64,000 nucleotides of DNA from G963422595 sp963422595 (GTDB lineage: Bacteria > Pseudomonadota > Gammaproteobacteria > UBA4575). The notes beneath the pieces were generated by a model that saw nothing but the letters and a program-made list of their open reading frames with translations, searched no databases and had not been told where the DNA came from. A program made the position numbers and the translations under genes. The stretch spans positions 1,550,001 to 1,614,000 of the forward strand of contig OY730298.1 of NCBI GenBank assembly GCA_963422595.1. The letters are read 5' to 3'. Each line of letters starts with the position of its first letter. Position 1 is the stretch's first letter. Positions 26,536-34,600 of this stretch are shown here, in pieces.

Positions 26536-26682
26536 AGAAAGAGGAAGAATAAAGAGAAAAGAACAGCAGCGTATATACACAGGATTTACGGAATAATCTA
26601 AGGAAGTAAAAAGTAAAAACAGCAGGACAGGCCGGGTTCAGGGTTTAATTTTTGCGAGCAGTTTTATCCCGACCGGTGATCC

Positions 26683-26706
26683 GGGGCAGGCCCGGTGGCC
26701 TGCCCC
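26683..26706. terminator. GC-rich hairpin downstream of the adhesin gene
   Basis: Perfect 8-base arms GGGGCAGG and CCTGCCCC around an 8-base loop, followed on the plus strand by TCTTTTACTCTT. It lies 70 bases past the adhesin stop. On the adhesin (minus) strand no T-run follows, so termination there would be inefficient; it might instead stop plus-strand transcription. Confidence 0.5.
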
Positions 26707-26775
26707 TCTTTTACTCTTCCTCTTTTTGCAGCAATTCAGAAAATCCCAACAGACGAAACTGATTCTTAATTCTTA

Positions 26776-29700
26776 TTACAGCTGAAGTTTCCACGACAGG
26801 AAGATACCGTGTTCGGTGTCACCGTCTGCGGTTTCCCGACGCTCCCCTTCAAGGCTGAGGTCCATGCTCTCATTTGCGCGGATGTGTCCGCCCAGTCGGT
26901 AGCGCGTATCCTCATCGGTAGCCGATAACCCCCCGTAGGGCGTCACTTGCCAGCCGCGCCCGCGCGTCCGCATGCCATAACCAAGCTCTAGATTCAGCCG
27001 CCCAGCCGCAGCAGTATCTGTACTTGAAACTGCGTCTTCAACACCGGCTACTGAGATACCATTCCAGGTCTGTTGTACACCACTGGTGGGATTGCCCCAC
27101 TCCGGAGTAAACGATAACCATAGCCCTTGTCCGTGCCCCTGCATACCGGCCTCGCCAACGGTCAACGACAGACTGCCTCCCCAGTCTTCAAACCCGGACT
27201 GCCGATGCGCAAAGGAGTAGCGCCCGCGTGCCGCAACGCTGAAACCGGAGGCCCGGTATTCCAGTCCGCCGCCGATCTCTGCCCCTACTCCGGTGTCGGC
27301 ATCGCCATCGTCCCAGCGTCCCCCAAACTCTATGCTGGGCCGTAGTACCGCATCTTCTGACAGTAGCCGTTCGGAACTCATCTCCAGGGCGACCCGCGCG
27401 CGCCGTGCGACTCCTGTCACTTCGGCCAGTCGCAGTTTTCGGTCTGACTTTAGTTGTACCGCAAAGGCGTCTGACTTCAGGGCAAAGTCAATGCCGTGCC
27501 AGCGGCTCAGTAGTTGACGTCCGCCTACCGCAGCCAGCAGCAGGTCGACATCGGTCTCTACTTTGCCAGCTTCATCGCGCAATTCAACTTCGCCGCGGCC
27601 AATACCGACCATGCCCCAGATCCCGGTTCCGGCTCGCGGGGTGTAGTGTATGTATGGAAGGATGCTGGTCATTTCCAGGTCAACTTCGCCTTCAATCGCG
27701 CCGCGGCTGCCGTCTGTGCGCAGGAAGTTGCCGGCTACGCGGTAGTCGGCATCGCCGTCACTGTGGGTAATGGCTATTCCGGCGAGGGCGTTATGCTGTT
27801 TCCCAAAGCGGCGTTCTAAGCCGATGTAGCCGCTGTATAGTTCGCCATCGGTGTCCAGTCGGTTGCTGGAGAAGCCACTGGCTGCGGCCCGGCCCCATAG
27901 GGTCCAATCGGCAGCAGTGTCGCCGTCAGCGGTGGTCAGGGGGATGGCAAAGTTGCTTTGGGTCAGTAGTTGCTTTGCGGATCGCAGTAGTTGTGGTTTG
28001 GTGTCACGGGCATACCAGTGTTGCCGGTCGGTAGCTGTCAGTGTGTCTTTGACTCTGGCCACGGCATCGGCGTCAAATGCGGATGTCAGGGCGGTACCGC
28101 CGAGGGTGACTTCGGGACGTGCCGCCGCAGTGGCGGTAAAGCGGTTGCTGATGATGTCTACGGCATCGGTGGCGGCGGTGCGCCCGAGCGCACTGAGTAC
28201 GACGTCAAGGGCGCGCGCGCGTTGTTGTACGGCCGCGGCTTCTACGGTGATGCTGAACTGTAAGGTGGCGGTGTCGCCATCGGTGGCGGTGGCGGTGTAG
28301 GTGTATGAGGTTGTGTCATGCACTTGTGTCGGGGTGCCGTGAATGCGGCGGGTGGCGGCATCGAAGTTGACTCCGGCCGGCAGGCGGGGGTGTAGTCGGT
28401 AGGTGATGGTGCTATCGCCATTGGTGGCTTCGGGTAGTTGAAGCTCGCCAAGCGCTGCTCCCAGGGTCCATATGTGGTCGTCAATGGAGGCTGCGGTGAA
28501 GCCCAGCACCCGGGTGCCTACTACCACCGGAGAGAAGCTCTGGGTGCGGCCGCAGATGTATCCCGGCTGGTTGCCGGTACTGGTCAGTTGTTCCCATTCG
28601 CTGTCTTGATCGGCAAGGTGGTATACCGCCGCATGGTCTGGCATGCCGGCGGGCCGTTGCAGGCAGACGGTGGCTTTTGAGGATGATGGCAGTGGTGTGT
28701 CTATGTCAACGTCGACGTAGGCCGCCGCCGCTCCAAAGCTGACTCCGGCTTGTGGCGGGGGTAGTTGTTCAGGCGTCGGCCTGGAGAAGGCGGCTCGGGT
28801 GACGCGGTGATCAGATGGTAGTTCCAGTTGTATGGGGGTGCCAGTTATCCGCGCATTGATTTTGTCGCCGTCGACGCCAAGACTGCCGGGGTCTGCACCT
28901 ATGATGGTGAAACCACCCATGGTGACCGCCCGGGTGTGTCTGCGAGTGGCAGTGACGGTGTCGGTGTTGGTAATGGCGACGTCAATCGGGTCAATGCCGT
29001 GGTAGTTGGTATCGGTGCTGACGGCGGCGGCCAGGATGATGGTGTAGTCCTGGTCGCCATCGGTAAGGGTGTCTGCCTGACCGGTTACGGTGACGGTCTG
29101 TGGGATATTCCAGTTGGTGGTGGTGAAGACCAGGCTGTTCTTGTCAACCGTACCTTCGGTGGTGTCGGAGCTGGATACGGCGATAGTGACGTTCGCCGAG
29201 GGCTGGGTGTCGAGTACCACGGTGAAGCTGTAGCTGCCGCCGTCTTCGGTGGTGGGGACGACGCTGTCAACGGTTCTGGTGCCGGTATGGATGATGCCCA
29301 CGGATATAGCGATGCTGTCGCCAACGCTGTCGCGTACGGCTACGGTGATGCCCCCAGGTACGACCACAGGCGCGGCCGGGATTACGACGGCGGTGTAGGG
29401 GGATTGTGAGCCGGTAACGCTGCCGGCTACGGCCCGAATGCGGAAGCTGTATTTAATACCGTTGGTGAGCCCGGGTACGGTGTAGTCGGTGGTGTCTTTG
29501 TCGCTGCCGGGGATGTCGTTCCAATCACCCCAGCTGCCGCGCTCGCCACCACCGGTCCATTGCAGTATCTGGTATCTGGTGATGTCGGGGTTGTTGGGGT
29601 TATCCCAGGTTAAGGTGACTTCGCTGTCGCCGGCCACCGCCTGCGGGCGGGCCGGGGTTTTCGGTGGCCCCGCTAACGGTGTCGCCTGCACGAGGTTGGA

Positions 29701-31479
29701 CTCGGTCGTTATAAAACCGTTGGTCAATCCACGAATGCGGAAGCTGTAGGTGGTGTTGTTGGTGAGCCCGGTGACGAGGTAGTAGGCGTGTCTGGTGTTG
29801 ATGGTGGCTGATATGTCGCTCCAGTCGCCAGTCTCGCTGTTGCCGCTCCAGTATTTGATCTGGTATTTGCTGATGGTGGTGTCGCGCTGATCTGTCAGGG
29901 TCGGATCACGCCAGATCAGCTCGACTTGTCTGTACCTGGCATGGGCACTGATTTGAGTAGACGCTTTCTGTACCGGCGGTGTCGCCGGGGTGGCACTGGC
30001 GGATCTGGATTTGACCCCGGCAATATTGCCGACCATCACCCGAATGCGGAAGTGGTATTTGGTGCCGTTGGTCAAACCGGTCACCGGGGGGCTGTTGGTG
30101 GTGTCGGCATTACTGCCCGGCATGTCGGTCCATCTGCCGCTCTCGGGGCTGCCAGTCCAGTATTTGTATTGGTAGCTGGTGATGGCAGGATTGTTGGGGT
30201 GGTCCCAGGTTAGTGTGACTTGTCCGCTGTCAGCTACCGCCGTAAGACTGGTGGGTCCGGGCGGCGCTGCCGGCGCTGCCGACGGTGCCGCTACCAGCTT
30301 GACTCCGATGACACTGGATGCTGGCCCATAGGCCGCCGGCCCATGGGCGTAGTCACCGGCCACGGCCCGAATGCGGAAGTAGTATTTGACGCCGGTGGGT
30401 AAACCGGTCACTACGTGGCTGATGGTGTCTTTGTCGCTGCCGGGGATGTCGCTCCAGGCATTCCAGTCGGGTTTAGTCCCGATGTGTGCAATCGGCACGC
30501 CCCGCCGCCGGATCTGGTATTTGATGATGTCGGCATTGTTGGGATTACCCCAGCTTAGTGTTATTTGTCGGTCGCCGGGTACCGGTGCTACCGCAGTGAC
30601 GACAGGCCTGTCGCCAGGCGCGGTCGGAGTGGGCCCGGGGGTCACGGTAATGACGTCGGAGGGCGCCCCGGTAACGTTGCCGGTGGCTACCGCCCGAATG
30701 CGGAAGTTGTACTCGGTGCCGTCGGTTAGACTCCGTACTGAGCGGCTCTGCGTAGTCGCACTCATTGCACCTGTAAAGTCAGCCCAGCCACCGGCAGGTT
30801 CGGTATTGCCAGTCCATTGTTTATATTCGTAGTGGGTGATGGCGAGGTTGTTGGGAATGCTCCAGCGGAACTTGACTTTGCCACTGCGTGCAATCACTTT
30901 GAGCCCGACCGGGGCCGCCGGTGCTGTCACGGCAGAGGAGGTCGCTGTGACGGTAGAGGTGGCAGCAGAGGTGAGTGATTCGGTGGCGCCGCCAGCATCG
31001 GTCCAGCTGACGGTGACGGTGATGGTGGCCCCAACGTCGGCTTGCTTGAGTACGTAGGTGCTACTGGTGGCGCCGCTGATGGCGGTGTTATCGCGTTTCC
31101 ACTGATAGATGAAGATTAGATTGACCGGGCCGTCGGGGTCGGAGATGCTGGAGGTCGCCGCAATCAGGGTCTGGCCCTGGCTGGCGCTGCCGGTGATGGT
31201 GACGCTGCCGATCGGCGGGTCGTTTATGTCCAATACGTTCGCGGTCGCTGTCGAGGTGAGGGTTTCGGCAGTGCCGCCATCATCGGTCCAGCTGACGGTG
31301 ACGCTGATGACGGCCCCGACGTCGGCTTGCGTCAGGGTGTAGGTGCTACTGGTGGCACTGCTGATGTCAGTCGTCAGCACGTGGGTGCTGCCGCCACTGA
31401 TGACAGTCACGCCGCGCTTCCATTGGTAGGTGAAGGTTAGACTGCTGGGGCCGTCGGGGTCGACGATGGTGCTGGTCAC
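26776..31479 (-). CDS. Giant repeat adhesin/autotransporter, C-terminal part (Ig-like, FnIII, beta-barrel)
   Basis: The open frame is 1,567 codons from a GTG at 31479, but the same frame continues upstream without a stop and without a break in the repeat pattern to about 31637. It is therefore the second half of the gene that begins at 36518. Order: remainder of two ~95-residue Ig-like repeats (SYQWKRD..., TYVLTQADVG..., VTVSWTDAGG), five fibronectin type III domains with WTG...W...YHFRIR patterns, one more Calx-beta-like repeat, a segment with two cysteines, a putative Ig domain (LPAGVNFDAATRRIHGTP), then a C-terminal beta-barrel of ~300 residues beginning WTLWGRAAASGF and ending in the aromatic/hydrophobic alternation SWKLQL, as in autotransporter barrels. 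The barrel would sit in the outer membrane and the repeats outside. Confidence 0.8.
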   Translation of the reverse strand: MTSTIVDPDGPSSLTFTYQWKRGVTVISGGSTHVLTTDISSATSSTYTLTQADVGAVISVTVSWTDDGGTAETLTSTATANVLDINDPPIGSVTITGSASQGQTLIAATSSISDPDGPVNLIFIYQWKRDNTAISGATSSTYVLKQADVGATITVTVSWTDAGGATESLTSAATSTVTATSSAVTAPAAPVGLKVIARSGKVKFRWSIPNNLAITHYEYKQWTGNTEPAGGWADFTGAMSATTQSRSVRSLTDGTEYNFRIRAVATGNVTGAPSDVITVTPGPTPTAPGDRPVVTAVAPVPGDRQITLSWGNPNNADIIKYQIRRRGVPIAHIGTKPDWNAWSDIPGSDKDTISHVVTGLPTGVKYYFRIRAVAGDYAHGPAAYGPASSVIGVKLVAAPSAAPAAPPGPTSLTAVADSGQVTLTWDHPNNPAITSYQYKYWTGSPESGRWTDMPGSNADTTNSPPVTGLTNGTKYHFRIRVMVGNIAGVKSRSASATPATPPVQKASTQISAHARYRQVELIWRDPTLTDQRDTTISKYQIKYWSGNSETGDWSDISATINTRHAYYLVTGLTNNTTYSFRIRGLTNGFITTESNLVQATPLAGPPKTPARPQAVAGDSEVTLTWDNPNNPDITRYQILQWTGGGERGSWGDWNDIPGSDKDTTDYTVPGLTNGIKYSFRIRAVAGSVTGSQSPYTAVVIPAAPVVVPGGITVAVRDSVGDSIAISVGIIHTGTRTVDSVVPTTEDGGSYSFTVVLDTQPSANVTIAVSSSDTTEGTVDKNSLVFTTTNWNIPQTVTVTGQADTLTDGDQDYTIILAAAVSTDTNYHGIDPIDVAITNTDTVTATRRHTRAVTMGGFTIIGADPGSLGVDGDKINARITGTPIQLELPSDHRVTRAAFSRPTPEQLPPPQAGVSFGAAAAYVDVDIDTPLPSSSKATVCLQRPAGMPDHAAVYHLADQDSEWEQLTSTGNQPGYICGRTQSFSPVVVGTRVLGFTAASIDDHIWTLGAALGELQLPEATNGDSTITYRLHPRLPAGVNFDAATRRIHGTPTQVHDTTSYTYTATATDGDTATLQFSITVEAAAVQQRARALDVVLSALGRTAATDAVDIISNRFTATAAARPEVTLGGTALTSAFDADAVARVKDTLTATDRQHWYARDTKPQLLRSAKQLLTQSNFAIPLTTADGDTAADWTLWGRAAASGFSSNRLDTDGELYSGYIGLERRFGKQHNALAGIAITHSDGDADYRVAGNFLRTDGSRGAIEGEVDLEMTSILPYIHYTPRAGTGIWGMVGIGRGEVELRDEAGKVETDVDLLLAAVGGRQLLSRWHGIDFALKSDAFAVQLKSDRKLRLAEVTGVARRARVALEMSSERLLSEDAVLRPSIEFGGRWDDGDADTGVGAEIGGGLEYRASGFSVAARGRYSFAHRQSGFEDWGGSLSLTVGEAGMQGHGQGLWLSFTPEWGNPTSGVQQTWNGISVAGVEDAVSSTDTAAAGRLNLELGYGMRTRGRGWQVTPYGGLSATDEDTRYRLGGHIRANESMDLSLEGERRETADGDTEHGIFLSWKLQL

Positions 31480-31613
31480 TGCGGTCAGTGTTTGGCCCTG
31501 GGTGGCGGCGCCGGTGATGGTGACGGCGCCGGTCGGCGGGTCGTTGGCGTCGGTTACGCTCGCGGTTGCAGTCGAGGTAAGAGTTTCGGCAGCACCGCCG
31601 CTGTCGGTCCAGC

Positions 31614-34600
31614 TTACGGTGACGCTGATGGCTTTCCGACGTCGGCTTGCGTCAGCACGTAGGTGTTGCCGGTGGCGCTGCTGATGGCAGTGCTATCGCG
31701 TTTCCATTGGTAGGTGAAGGTCAGACTGGCGGGGCCGTCCGGGTCAACGATGGTGCTGGTCACGGCAGTCAGGGTCTGGCCCTGGGTGGGGGTGCCGGTG
31801 ATGGTGACGCTGCCGGTCGGTGGGTCGTTGGCATTGGTTACACTGGTGGTCGCCGTCGAGGTGAGGGTTTCCGCGGCGCTACCAGCATCGGTCCAGCTCA
31901 CGGTGACGCTGATGGCCTTCCCGACGTCGGCTTGCGTCAGCACGTAGGTGTTGCCGGTGGCGCTGCTGATGGCAGTGCTATCGCGTTTCCATTGGTAGGC
32001 GAAGGTTAGACTGCTCGGGCCGTCGGGGTCAACTATGGCGCTGGTCACGGCGGTCAGGGTCTGGCCCTGGGTGGGGGTGCCGGTGATGGTGACGGCGCCG
32101 GTCGGTGGGTCGTTTATGTTGGTTACACTCGCGGTCGCAGCAGAGGTGAGGGTTTCGGCAGTGCCGCCATCATCGGTCCAGCTTACGGTGACGCTGATGG
32201 CCTTCCCGACGTCGGCTTGCGTCAGGGTATACGATGCCTGGGTAGCGCTGCTGATGGCAGTGCTATCGCGTTTCCATTGGTAGCTGAAGGTTAGACTGGC
32301 GGGGCCGTCGGGGTCGACGATGGTGCTGGTCACTGCGGTCAGTGTCTGGCCCTGGGTGGCGACGCCGGTGATGGTGACGGTGCCGGTCGGGGAGTCGTTG
32401 GCATTGGTTACACTGGTGGTCGCCGTCGAGGTGAGGGTTTCCGCGGCGCTACCAGCATCGGTCCAGCTGACGGTGACGCTGATGGCTTTCCCGACGTCGG
32501 CTTGCGTCAGGGTATACGATGCCTGGGTGGCGCTGCTGATGGCAGTGCTATCGCGTTTCCATTGGTAGGCGAAGGTTAGACTGGCGGGGCCGTCGGGGTC
32601 GACTATCGTGCTGGTATCCGCGGTCAGTGTCTGGCCCTGGGTCACCGTGCCGGTGATGGTGACGGTGCCAGTCGGTAAGTCGTTTACGTTCGCTACGTTA
32701 GACGTCGCAGCAGAGGTGAGGGTCTCCACAGTGCTGCCAGCATCGGTCCAACTCACGGTGACGGTGATGGCCGACCCGACGTCGGCTTGCGTCAGTACGT
32801 AGGTGCGGCCGGTGGCGCTGCTGATGGCCGCCGCGCCACGTTTCCATTGGTAGCTGAAGGTCAGACTGCTGGGGCCGTCGGGGTCGGAGATGGTGCTGGT
32901 TACTGCGGTCAGTGTCTGGCCCTGGGTGGCGGTGCCGCTGATGGTGACGGTGCCGGTCGGAACGCCGTTATCGTCATCGGTCAGGGTGACGGCGACGCTG
33001 GCGATGCTCACTGAGTTGTAGCCGCCGCCAGAGGCTGCATGGGTGATGGTGGTGGTTCTATCCCCATCGCTACTGTCGTCGACGCCGGTGACGGTGACGG
33101 TCTGTGCCGTACCCCAGTTGCTGGTGGTAAAGATCAGGGCCGCAGATACGGTGGCCACGTCGGTATCGCCACTGGTGGGAGTGACGGTGACGTTGCCACT
33201 CGGCCGGGTGTTGAGCACTACGGTGTAGGTGTTGGTATTACTGCTGCCACTGGCTTCGGTGACGGTGACCGCAGTCTTGGATAAGGTGACGCCGACGGTG
33301 TCGTCATCGGTCAGGGTAACACTGACACCGGGAATGACCACTGAGTCGTAGCCGCCGCCAGCGGCTGCATGGGTGATGGTGGTGCTGCGATCGGCACTGG
33401 TGCTGTCGTCGACACCGGTGACGGTGATGGACTGTGCCGCAGGCCAGGTGGCAATGGTAAACGTCAGGGAGGCCGGGGATACGGTGGCCACGTTGGTATC
33501 GCCGCTGGTGAGGGTGACGGTGACATTGCCACTCGGCCGGGTGTTGAGTCTTACGGTGTAGGTGTCGGTATTACTGTTGCCACTGGCTTCGGTGACGGTG
33601 ACCGCAGTCTTGGATAAGGTGACACCGGCGGTGTCGTCATCGGTCAGGGTGACACTGACGTTGGGAATGCTCACTGAGCCGTAGCCACCACCACTGATTG
33701 TATGGGTGATGGTGGTGCTGCGGTCGGCATCGGTGCTGTCGTCCACCCCGGTGACGGTGACGGTCTGTACCGTATCCCAGTTGGATGAAGTGAAGGTCAG
33801 GGAGGCCGAGGAGGCGTAAGCCACGTCGGTATCGCCGCTGGTGAGAGTGACGGTGACGGTGCCCGAGGGTTGGGCGTCCAGTACCACAGTGTAGGTGGCG
33901 GTGCGCCCAGGGCCACTGGCTTCGGTGACGGTGACCGCAGTCTTGGATAAGGTGACGCCGACGGTGTCGTCATCGGTCAGGGTAACACTGACACCGGGAA
34001 TGACCACTGAGTCGTAGCCGCCGCCAGCGGCTGCATGGGTGATGGTGGTGCTGCGATCGGCACTGGTGCTGTCGTCGACACCGGTGACGGTGATGGACTG
34101 TGCCGCAGGCCAGGTGGCAATGGTAAACGTCAGGGAGGCCGGGGATACGGTGGCCACGTTGGTATCGCCGCTGGTGAGGGTGACGGTGACATTGCCACTC
34201 GGCCGGGTGTTGAGTCTTACGGTGTAGGTGTCGGTATTACTGTTGCCACTGGCTTCGGTGACGGTGACCGCAGTCTTGGATAACGTGACGCCGGCGGTGT
34301 CGTCATCGGTCAGGGTGACACTGACGCTGGAGATGACCACTGCGTTGTAGCCGCCGCCAGAGGCTGCATGGGTGATGGTGGTACTTCGTTCCCCATCGGT
34401 GTTGTCGTCCACGCCGGTGACGGTGATGGGCTGTGCCGTATCCCAGTTGCGGGTGTTAAAGGTCAGGGCCGCAGACACGGTGGCCACGCCGGTATTGCTG
34501 CTGGTGGGGGTGACGGTGACGTCGCCACTCGGCTGAGTGTCGAGCACTACGGTGTAGGTGGCGGTGCGCCCGGTGCTGGCTTCGGTGACGGTGACCGCAG

